Assembly: GCA_958448685.1 (NCBI GenBank)
Contig: CAUDEV010000003.1
Coordinates: forward strand, 1-31,195
Length of the DNA stretch: 31,195 nt
Direction of reading: 5' to 3'
From: an uncultured Alphaproteobacteria bacterium
GTDB taxonomy: Bacteria; Pseudomonadota; Alphaproteobacteria; RUG11792
In this document: piece after piece, positions 24,316-31,195 of the stretch
Layout: every line of letters begins with the position of its first letter
Position numbering within the stretch: the first letter of the stretch is position 1
Made by a program: the position numbers and the translations under genes
The notes under the pieces: generated by a model
Seen by the model: the letters and a program-made list of their open reading frames with translations, nothing else
What the model was told of the DNA's origin: nothing
Databases searched by the model: none

Positions 24316-27159
24316 TTAGGCTTCTGGAGCATGTAAGCTTTCTATAGCGTTTCTAACTTCCCTCAACTGATTCATTGTGTTTTTAAGTAATTGAGTTGAT
24401 TCTGAATTATTTGGTATCAGATTTTCTCTTTGCTTAACTGTGGCTTTTTTATCTTCCACAGGAGTCCTTTCCATGGAAACAGGTTCTTCAGTCTTTGCAA
24501 CTTCTTTACTCTCTTCTGTAGAAGTTGGTTCTTCTACTGTATTAGTTGTTTTGGTTGCTACATTTGGAACTTCGTCAGATGGAGAAGCTTGAGCTGTTTC
24601 AGATTTTACTTCAGAAGCCTCAATTTCTTTTTCTGGTTCTTCTGCATTTGCAACAGCGGTCCGTGTTTCTTGAGCATCCTTTTGCATTTCTTCGGAAATT
24701 CCGGCTTTTTCAGAAGCATCAACCTCATTTTCTGGTTCTTCTGTATTTGCAACAGCAGTCTGTGCTTCTTGACCATCCTTTTGCATTTCTTCGGAAGTTG
24801 CAGTTTCACTCTTTGAGTCATCATTTTCGGTTATTTTCTGTTCTTCCGCAGTTTCAGAAGTCCCCGCTTTTTCAGATACGTCAGATTTTGTATCGGATGA
24901 TTCTTCAGATTTTTCTTCTGTCGAAGTTTTATCTTGCGTTTCTGATTGAACTACAGCTGAAAAGTTTTCCGAATTTTGGTCAGAAATTTTTGCTTCTTGT
25001 TTAGAATTGTCTGTCACTTCAGTTTTATCGCTTGATCCAATCTGAACAGATGGATTTTCAGAGTTTTCTGAAGAAACAGATTCTGTCGTCTTTACCCCTT
25101 CAGTCTTTGGTGTTTCCTCAGAAGCTTTGACTACAGGTTTCTCTTCATTTGATTCCGACGTCTTTACATCTTCTGAAGTTTTTTCACCAGGTTTTGCATC
25201 AACATAGCTAGATTCTTCTACTCCTTCTGTTTTATTTGCAGAACTGGGTGTTTTGGGATCTGATTCTACTTTTGTTTCTGTAGAAGAAACTTGAGAATCC
25301 ACTACTTTATCTTCAATAACAGTAGGCTGTTCAACTTTTAAAGGAGCCTCTGTTGCTTTTTGGTGTTGTTGAGCTGACGCTAAAGTTTCATTAACGCTTT
25401 TCTCTACTTGTCTATTTATATATTCACGCAATTCCGGAGTCAACTCTTTATTACCAGAAATTATAACAGGCTGAGTATTTACAAGAACTTCTGGTGCGGG
25501 AACTGAAGCCTGTGGTATTGATTCTGTGGATTGCGCAGCGACTGAAGTTCCAGGTACAGTTGTAACTTGTTGTTTTTCCGCTTCCACAGGAGTTACAGGA
25601 TCTTTTTGTGCGACTGGACTTAGACCTGTACTTTCTAAAGCTTGCGCTGTTTGCATCGGAGGTACTTGAGTCGTGTCTGTTGGATTTTCAAGCATATTCT
25701 GAGATTTTGTAGCTATGTCTTGTAATTCAGAGTCTGTTTGTGTCGCTTTGGTTGTATTTAGTGGATCCTCATTACCTTTAGAAGGATTGGCAGGTTGCGT
25801 TACTTGGTCTGTTGGTACTTCAGCAACAATTGTTTTTGTTTTACCATTTATAACTTCTTGAGAAGAAGTTTGATTTTTTGCTTCGTTAGGATCAGCAAGT
25901 GGATCTTTTGGTGTTGGTTCCGCAGATTGAACACTGACAGAGGTTCCAGAAATAACAAGTTCAGGTGTATTCTGAAGTTGTCCTTCTGTTGAAGGTTTTA
26001 TAGAAGCCGTTGTTTCACTTACTGTATCAACTGGAGATTCTGTAATAATTGGCTTTTTAGAATCTAATTTTTGTGATTCAGGCAAAACAGTTTTTGCTGA
26101 AGTTTCTTTTGCTTCTATCGAGGATATGCTTGGTTCAGGAGTCGTTATTTCATTGAGTTTGCTTTCAATACTTCCTAATCTGGCGTCCATCATGAGAACA
26201 AGGTTGCTCATTTGATCGTTTGTTTCAGAAACCTGGCTAGAGATATCTGCGACTTTTTTGTTAGTTTCATCGATACCAGCATCAACTTCATTTAATGCAT
26301 TTTTTAACTCTGGGTTCTCTGCTGGTTGATTTTCTTCCCCTTTTTTCTCTATTTTCTCTTCCGCTTCATTTTTTATATGCTCTGCAGCTCTTTCAACATC
26401 TGATTGAGGTTCTGTAGCGATAGTTGTTTCAACTTGAGGAGCAACAGGACTCTCTATAGCAGGAGCTGCAGGCTGTTCTAGAACAGAAACAACTTCCAGT
26501 TGAGGAGCAGTAACATTGTTTTGAACAGGCTCTCCGTTATCATCATCACTGATAGCTTGAGAGTTAGGAACCGTTATTGTTTGCTCAGGAGCAGTCTCTA
26601 TAACAGGAGCTGCAGGCTGTTCTGGAGCAAGGGTAATTTCCGGTTGAGGAGCATTAACATTGCTTTGAACAGGCTCTTCGTTAAATAAATTACGCATAGC
26701 CTCTCCGTTATCATCATCACTGATAGTTTGAGCGTTAGGAACTGTTACTCTTTGCTCAGGAGCATTCTCTATAGCAGGAGCCGTAGGCTGTTCTGGCACA
26801 GGATTAACTCCCGGTTGAGGAGTTACAGGAATTTCAGATGTAACCGGAGCTTCTGTTGGTGAAATATTTGCATGCGGATTAACCGCAGTTGATTCTGGAG
26901 TATTTTGGGGTTGCGTTTCTGTATTAAACAAAGAGTTCAACAAATCTCCCTTAGGTTCTGCAACAGAATTTTGTCCTTCTTGAGATATATTTGCCTCATT
27001 TCCAGGTTGTTGTGCATTTGGATTTGCGGCTCCTTGTGCATTTTCAGGAATTTGTGAAACTTGTTCTCCTGCATTTGCTGTTGATTCTGCAGAAAAACCT
27101 ATATTCATTCCGAAAACGAATGGAGTAAGACAAACCACTAGTAGTTTTTTATTTATCAT
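24316..27159 (-). CDS. Large acidic repetitive secreted protein of unknown function
   Basis: 947 residues from ATG 27159 (GAGAGG 8 nt upstream; the GTG three codons earlier is less likely). A signal peptide (MINKKLLVVCLTPFVFG through NIGFSA) is followed by a low-complexity chain very rich in Glu, Pro, Thr, Ser, Ala and Lys, with no cysteine after the signal. Two related Pro-rich segments share SDDDNGE (about residues 150 and 210). A short coiled-coil-like stretch (DETNKKVADISSQVSETNDQ, about 290-325) interrupts the disorder. Near residue 820 a unit of about 40 residues with EEMQKD and TAVAN..EEPE is repeated. The C-terminus is helical (NTMNQLREVRNAIESL). Probably an intrinsically disordered exported or surface protein; function unknown. 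Confidence 0.82.
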   Translation of the reverse strand: MINKKLLVVCLTPFVFGMNIGFSAESTANAGEQVSQIPENAQGAANPNAQQPGNEANISQEGQNSVAEPKGDLLNSLFNTETQPQNTPESTAVNPHANISPTEAPVTSEIPVTPQPGVNPVPEQPTAPAIENAPEQRVTVPNAQTISDDDNGEAMRNLFNEEPVQSNVNAPQPEITLAPEQPAAPVIETAPEQTITVPNSQAISDDDNGEPVQNNVTAPQLEVVSVLEQPAAPAIESPVAPQVETTIATEPQSDVERAAEHIKNEAEEKIEKKGEENQPAENPELKNALNEVDAGIDETNKKVADISSQVSETNDQMSNLVLMMDARLGSIESKLNEITTPEPSISSIEAKETSAKTVLPESQKLDSKKPIITESPVDTVSETTASIKPSTEGQLQNTPELVISGTSVSVQSAEPTPKDPLADPNEAKNQTSSQEVINGKTKTIVAEVPTDQVTQPANPSKGNEDPLNTTKATQTDSELQDIATKSQNMLENPTDTTQVPPMQTAQALESTGLSPVAQKDPVTPVEAEKQQVTTVPGTSVAAQSTESIPQASVPAPEVLVNTQPVIISGNKELTPELREYINRQVEKSVNETLASAQQHQKATEAPLKVEQPTVIEDKVVDSQVSSTETKVESDPKTPSSANKTEGVEESSYVDAKPGEKTSEDVKTSESNEEKPVVKASEETPKTEGVKTTESVSSENSENPSVQIGSSDKTEVTDNSKQEAKISDQNSENFSAVVQSETQDKTSTEEKSEESSDTKSDVSEKAGTSETAEEQKITENDDSKSETATSEEMQKDGQEAQTAVANTEEPENEVDASEKAGISEEMQKDAQETRTAVANAEEPEKEIEASEVKSETAQASPSDEVPNVATKTTNTVEEPTSTEESKEVAKTEEPVSMERTPVEDKKATVKQRENLIPNNSESTQLLKNTMNQLREVRNAIESLHAPEA

Positions 27160-27181
27160 AATTGACACCTCTCATATAATG

Positions 27182-27201
27182 ATGGGATATATAAATCCCA
27201 T
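27182..27201 (-). promoter_or_regulatory. Leader hairpin upstream of the acidic protein gene
   Basis: ATGGGAT (27182-27188) pairs with ATCCCAT (27195-27201), a perfect 7-bp inverted repeat 22 nt before the start codon of the minus-strand gene. There is no T run on the minus strand, so an operator or 5'-leader structure is likelier than a terminator for the permease gene ending at 27295. Confidence 0.4.
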
Positions 27202-27294
27202 TTAGATTCTTAATTTAATTATCCATCTAAATTATTAAAATTTAGTTAATTACATAGAGGTTTTTTTGTGATTCTTCAAAAAATTTTAATATTT

Positions 27295-28518
27295 TTAAAC
27301 CTTATTTTGTTTTTTTAGTTTTAGGTATAGAAAGTATCCGGGAATATTAGATAGCAAACAGAGGAAATAAATCGTTCCCCATGAATATTTGTCAACAATA
27401 ACTCCGGCAAATGTGTATGATAAAATTCTTATTAAAGAACCAAAAGATAATATAATTGCGTAAATATTTATATCTTTTCTGGAATTTTCTGCGGCAAATG
27501 TTCTGAATATAACACTTGAAAATCCAAATATAAAGGTTGTGATATTGACTAAAATCGTAATGGTAAATAAGTCTGATTTATATGCGGAAAAATACATAAA
27601 AATCAAAGAGGCAATCATTTGAAAAAGAAAAGTAATTTTAATGCAATTTTTCATTCCGATTTTGTATAATAAACTTCCTGCAACTATGCCACTTATTATC
27701 ATTGAAAAAATTCCTGCTAAATGCGTTATGTTTGCAAATTCCAATCGGCTAATTCCTAAATAATGAAGAAACATTGGTTTTAACACACTTATACAACTGT
27801 CTGTTAATCTGAATGATATAATAACAAATATTAAGATAACGATTTTATATTTTTTCAAAAACTCAATACAACTTTTTATATAGTCTTTTAAATAATTTCC
27901 ATTTAGATTTTCTTGAGAATCTGGAATACTTTCAATTTTCATAAATATTGTAGAGATTGTTGTAAATGCAACAACAAAACCCGTAATAATGAATGCAGAA
28001 GTCCAACTTGTTAGATTTGCAATATAAATTATGCAAGCTCCAGCTATGAACATTCCGATGCGAAAACCTGTATTTTCAATTGCTGATATGATTCCTAAAT
28101 CTTCTGTTTTGAATATAACAAGTTTTATATAAGCTCTGACTATGTCATGTATACATACCGCAATAATAAGAAAGGGTATTAATAATCCTGCAATCCAAAG
28201 GTTCTTATTTCCAAAAAATCCAAGTGATGAAAATGCAATAAAAATAACAATTTGTGATGATATAGATATTAATTTTATTATATTTTTAGGATTGTATTTT
28301 GCTATTATATTTTTCACAAAAGGAGAAATAACGAATTTCCAACTATAAGGTATCGTAGATAAGAGAAGATTTGTTATAGTGGAAACTCCAACTCCTCTTT
28401 CCGAAAGCATTAATGAAAAACTGGAACAAACTCCGATTAATATCAAACCACTTAATAATGAGTTGAAGAAAATATAAGATATTAAATTAAATTTCTTATG
28501 CAATAGCTCAGAAAACAC
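27295..28518 (-). CDS. MFS permease, AmpG-like
   Basis: A 407-residue polytopic membrane protein with about twelve hydrophobic segments. The N-terminal third (LLSGLILIGVCSSFSLMLSE then GVGVSTITNLL and IPYSWKFVISPFV) follows the pattern of AmpG, the importer of anhydromuropeptides for cell-wall recycling ('PY..KFLW.P..D'). The rest fits the major facilitator fold, but I cannot rule out a different substrate. It starts with GTG 28518, which shares its first base with the last base of the ftsA stop codon (TAGTG), with GGGG about 6 nt upstream, so its translation is coupled to ftsA. A cell-wall function fits that neighbour. Confidence 0.75.
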   Translation of the reverse strand: MFSELLHKKFNLISYIFFNSLLSGLILIGVCSSFSLMLSERGVGVSTITNLLLSTIPYSWKFVISPFVKNIIAKYNPKNIIKLISISSQIVIFIAFSSLGFFGNKNLWIAGLLIPFLIIAVCIHDIVRAYIKLVIFKTEDLGIISAIENTGFRIGMFIAGACIIYIANLTSWTSAFIITGFVVAFTTISTIFMKIESIPDSQENLNGNYLKDYIKSCIEFLKKYKIVILIFVIISFRLTDSCISVLKPMFLHYLGISRLEFANITHLAGIFSMIISGIVAGSLLYKIGMKNCIKITFLFQMIASLIFMYFSAYKSDLFTITILVNITTFIFGFSSVIFRTFAAENSRKDINIYAIILSFGSLIRILSYTFAGVIVDKYSWGTIYFLCLLSNIPGYFLYLKLKKQNKV

Positions 28519-29777
28519 TATACCCCACGCTTAAACCAAATCAGCAATTTCTGCCATAAAGATTTGTTCCCAATTGAAAAGGTTTTATTGAATAGATCTG
28601 TTAAGCAATATACAATTGAACCTGCAGCACTTGCGAATGAAGCGCTTTTCACGAAATCATGTGATCCTGTTGTTCCTATAGGTTTTCCTAATCTTATTGA
28701 GAAATCTTTGAAGAAACCTTTAGTCTTTATAAACTCATTAAGTCCAGAAATTTGACTACCACCGCCTGTTATAACAATTCTTTGACATATATTTCCAATA
28801 CCGGAATTAACAATGTGATTTTCTGTTAATTTTAAAAGTTCTTCTAATCTTGCGGAAACTATCATATCCAACATACCTTTTGATATATTTTGCATATGTT
28901 CTTCTCCGAATTCATCAATTTTTGTTATTAAGATCGATTCATCTCTTGTTGTTTTTTCAGAAATTCCATAAAGGATTTTTAATCTTTCAGCGTTAGACTT
29001 TGTTGTTCTCAAGACCATAGCTATGTCATTTGTGATATGTTGTCCTCCTATTGGAATATTTCCTCGATACAACAAAACGCCATTACGTACATAGGAAATA
29101 GAAGTTTCTGTTCCGCCTATGTCCATGATTAAAACTCCGGATGTCGTTTCTTCTTCCAAGGTTACAGTCAAAGCCGCGGCATAGCTCGAATCAATAAATC
29201 CAATTACGTTTATGTTATTTCTGTTTAAACAATTTTTTATATTTTTTAAAAGCGAAGTTGATGCAGTTAAGACATGAAATACAGCTGAAAGTTCATTTCC
29301 AATCATTTCTAATGGGTCTTGTATGCCAGAGTTTCCATCTAAGGAATATGAAACAGGGAAAATGTGTATGACACTTCTTGATTCTTGAACATATTTTGAT
29401 GTATCGATATTTAGAAGTATATTTAAATGAACTTCATCAATAGGCAGTTGGCCTACGTGCATACTGTTTTCTAATGCTTGAGATCTTAAAGCCCAAGATG
29501 GCAATGTCACGAATACTGACTTTATAGATTTTTGAGCTTCCTTTTCTGCGGAATTTATTGCTCCAAGAATCGATTCTTCAAGATCTTCGAGATTTGTTAT
29601 CGTGTCTCTTTTTATTCCTTTTGCAAGTTGATATCCGATCCCAAGAACTCGAATTTCATTACCTAAATCTGCATCACGAGATTTTGATTCTCCTTTTGCA
29701 ATAGCGGCACATATTGTGTTTGTTCCGAGATCTAAAACTGCTATTTCTTTTTTTGTATCAACTATCTTCTTTAACAA
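28518..29777 (-). CDS. ftsA: Cell division protein FtsA
   Basis: Actin-like protein that anchors FtsZ to the inner membrane and recruits late division proteins. The 419 residues show phosphate-1 loop VLDLGTNT (Asp16), the 1C domain after about residue 85, phosphate-2 LIMDIGGTETSIS, the adenosine motif RIVITGGGSQISG, and a C-terminal amphipathic helix (KSLWQKLLIWFKRGV) that serves as membrane anchor. The only usable start is TTG 29777: a stop lies three codons upstream in frame and there is no ATG before the first strand of the fold. Unusually it is away from ftsQ, ftsZ and mur genes and is paired with an AmpG-like permease. Confidence 0.92.
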   Translation of the reverse strand: MLKKIVDTKKEIAVLDLGTNTICAAIAKGESKSRDADLGNEIRVLGIGYQLAKGIKRDTITNLEDLEESILGAINSAEKEAQKSIKSVFVTLPSWALRSQALENSMHVGQLPIDEVHLNILLNIDTSKYVQESRSVIHIFPVSYSLDGNSGIQDPLEMIGNELSAVFHVLTASTSLLKNIKNCLNRNNINVIGFIDSSYAAALTVTLEEETTSGVLIMDIGGTETSISYVRNGVLLYRGNIPIGGQHITNDIAMVLRTTKSNAERLKILYGISEKTTRDESILITKIDEFGEEHMQNISKGMLDMIVSARLEELLKLTENHIVNSGIGNICQRIVITGGGSQISGLNEFIKTKGFFKDFSIRLGKPIGTTGSHDFVKSASFASAAGSIVYCLTDLFNKTFSIGNKSLWQKLLIWFKRGV

Positions 29778-29908
29778 CTTCGTTTATATTAAATAAAAAT
29801 TGCCATAACTATTTTTATATTATACTATACAACCAGCAAATAATCCAGTGTATTTTTATCGTTTTCCTGATATTATTTAATTTAGATCCGACGTTATAAA
29901 CTAAAACG

Positions 29909-30793
29909 ATGTTTTCTTATATTATTTCCAAGATTTTGCAGCAAAGAAATAAATATCTTCATGAACTTCGGGAAATAACAAAATATCAGGAGAATTTCAT
30001 ATCTGAATCTAAGTATATGTCTTTATTGAGGCCTTTTATTATTAATAAAGGGAAACGTCTGAGGAGTATAATTTATTTCAACAATTGGGAAAATTCGTCA
30101 GTCGTTTCAAATGATATAAAGTATGAAACTATAGCTTTAATTGAACTGATGCATTTTGCTTCCATAATTCATGATGATGTTGTTGACAACAATAATTTCA
30201 GAAGAAGTAATGATTCATTTCTAAAGAAATATGGAAAGAAAGATAGTATTTTATATGGCGATTATATCTTGATAAAATCCATTAATCGGTTCTTAGAATT
30301 ACATAAAGAAAATGATGTTGTTAAAAATATGTTTTTAAAAGAAACAGAAGCAACAGCTTATGGGGCTTTGCTTGAACAGAAACTTTCGTTTGATTCCGAT
30401 TTTTCTGATTATTTTAAGGTCATTTCTTTAAAAACTGCTCCGTTTTTTGGATTGTCTGCTTTTCTTGGGAAATTTTTATCGACAGAGAATTTTAAATCAG
30501 CAATGAAATCTTATAACTTCGGAATTCAATTTGGGATCTTGTATCAAGCTCAAAATGACATAAATGGTTATAGTTTTGAAAATTATTTAGATTCAGAAGA
30601 TTTCGTTCAGAAAAACATAACTTTGCCAATCATTTTCTTGAAAGATTTTGAAAATCAAAATTTAGAAAATCTTTTTAAACCGAATATCAACAATTATTCT
30701 TATATAAAAAACTTTGTCAATTCTGATAATTTTAAAATTTTAGTTGAAAAACGTTTTAAAAATCAAATAAATTATCTTGAAACTTTTTTATGA
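29909..30793 (+). CDS. Polyprenyl diphosphate synthase-like protein with degenerate second Asp motif
   Basis: 294 residues of the trans-isoprenyl diphosphate synthase fold (IspB/FPPS family), which makes the side chain of ubiquinone or other prenyl chains. Visible are GKRLR (48-52), the first Asp-rich motif HDDVVDNNNFRR with D89, D90 and D93, and the region of the second motif, YQAQNDING (213-220). There the usual Q..DD..D is reduced to a single Asp217, and the following 'GK.TLP' is KNITLP. Length is somewhat below the usual 300-340. Two of three metal-binding Asp of the second motif are missing, so activity is doubtful. It may be a regulatory or heteromeric subunit, or a gene in decay. Divergent from ftsA, separated by 131 nt. 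Confidence 0.75.
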   Translation: MFSYIISKILQQRNKYLHELREITKYQENFISESKYMSLLRPFIINKGKRLRSIIYFNNWENSSVVSNDIKYETIALIELMHFASIIHDDVVDNNNFRRSNDSFLKKYGKKDSILYGDYILIKSINRFLELHKENDVVKNMFLKETEATAYGALLEQKLSFDSDFSDYFKVISLKTAPFFGLSAFLGKFLSTENFKSAMKSYNFGIQFGILYQAQNDINGYSFENYLDSEDFVQKNITLPIIFLKDFENQNLENLFKPNINNYSYIKNFVNSDNFKILVEKRFKNQINYLETFL

Positions 30794-30799
30794 TTCGTA

Positions 30800-30888
30800 A
30801 TGTCTACCGAAAGCGCTATAGGTGCCCCTGCGGTGTCATCAGCCGTTTTCCGGTGAGGTCTTCTTTCTAATTCACACTTTCGTGCAGT
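30800..30888 (+). repeat. Conserved 88-bp module, copy in repeat 3
   Basis: Near-identical (about 85 of 89) to the reverse complement of 17520-17607, starting 7 nt after the stop codon of the preceding gene. Between the copies the small hairpin changes from CACG-aag-CGTG to a three-pair CAC/GTG version with a longer loop, keeping a stem. It lies in the same orientation relative to the hairpin blocks as in copy 2. Confidence 0.85.
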
Positions 30889-30929
30889 GACTTATTTTGA
30901 TAGGTTAATTGTAAAGTCACAACTTCTTC

Positions 30930-31064
30930 AATATGGTTTAAGGTTAATTTAACATCCATCCCTAAGGTGGAAAGGTTTAAAAGATCGAGAGATTAATTTT
31001 CTTGAGAAAATTTGGTTTTAATTTGTCAAAAATTAATCAAAGACGGTATCTTAAATTAATTTTT
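30930..31064 (+). repeat. Dispersed structured repeat, copy 3 (diverged)
   Basis: Recognisable by the paired hairpins of copy 1 at the same 33-nt offset: AATTTTC (30995-31001) with GAAAATT (31006-31012), and AAAAATTAAT (31028-31037) with ATTAATTTTT (31055-31064). Sequence between them (TTGGTTTT..TTGTCAAAAAT) also matches copy 1 at 102-122. Upstream it is too diverged to align confidently except for short words (ACAACTTC, GGTTT). Block R is not recognisable downstream. In 31076-31195 I see nothing further. Confidence 0.65.
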
Positions 31065-31195
31065 TTAAGTTGACGCCCTAGTAAACTTGCGTCATTTGTC
31101 ACACCTCCTTTTATATTATTTTTTCGAAAGGAACGAGAAAAGAGGGATTGATTTACGAAATTTAGTCAAGTCAAAAGAGTGAGTGGAACGAACGA

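Noticed and set aside
24430..25004. Plus-strand ORFs opposite the acidic protein gene
   Set aside because: They are antisense frames of Glu-rich coding sequence, which reads as Phe/Leu-rich text in reverse; no start signals.

Overview
The window is AT-rich, densely coding in places, and looks like the chromosome of an alphaproteobacterium with a host-associated lifestyle. The evidence is the secE-nusG-rplKAJL-rpoBC order, a recA-lpxI-dsbB run, low G+C, many decayed transposases, and secreted leucine-rich-repeat and acidic repeat proteins. I think of Holosporales-type endosymbionts, but that placement is inference from gene content; no 16S gene is present.

Layout. 1-300 is one copy of a dispersed structured repeat. 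374-12417 is the transcription/translation block: tRNA-Trp, secE, nusG, rplK, rplA, an L10-type leader, rplJ, rplL, an attenuator-like hairpin, rpoB, rpoC, and ruvX overlapping the end of rpoC. 12418-12725 holds a branched RNA-like structure and the recA promoter. 12726-15634 is a tightly packed run recA-lpxI-dsbB followed by a gp25/TssE-like gene and a short ORF that may be a TssG fragment, closed by a terminator. 15903-17056 (minus) is a frameshifted LRR gene with its own terminator. 17161-17607 is a second, inverted copy of the dispersed repeat, followed by a ruined integrase-type transposase. 18137-21057 has a strong promoter, tRNA-Arg, a secreted thioredoxin-like protein and PBP2 (mrdA). 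21058-22900 is a graveyard of IS256-like and integrase-type transposase remains. 22965-27159 has two convergent genes for secreted proteins of unknown function (one Cys-rich, one huge, acidic and repetitive) sharing a bidirectional terminator. 27295-29777 (minus) is ftsA coupled to an AmpG-like permease; 29909-30793 is a divergent polyprenyl synthase-like gene; 30800-31064 is a third copy of the dispersed repeat.

How it fits together. The first half is core information processing. The second half mixes envelope biogenesis (LpxI, PBP2, FtsA, AmpG-like permease, prenyl synthase-like protein), periplasmic disulfide chemistry (DsbB, CPYC thioredoxin-like protein) and probable exported host-facing proteins, interrupted by mobile-element debris. 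The most unusual item is the dispersed repeat. Its copies at 1-300, 17161-17607 and 30800-31064 share blocks and contain hairpins whose paired bases change together between copies, and the middle copy has two long stems arranged as a possible pseudoknot. The second is a 123-nt three-stem RNA candidate upstream of recA.
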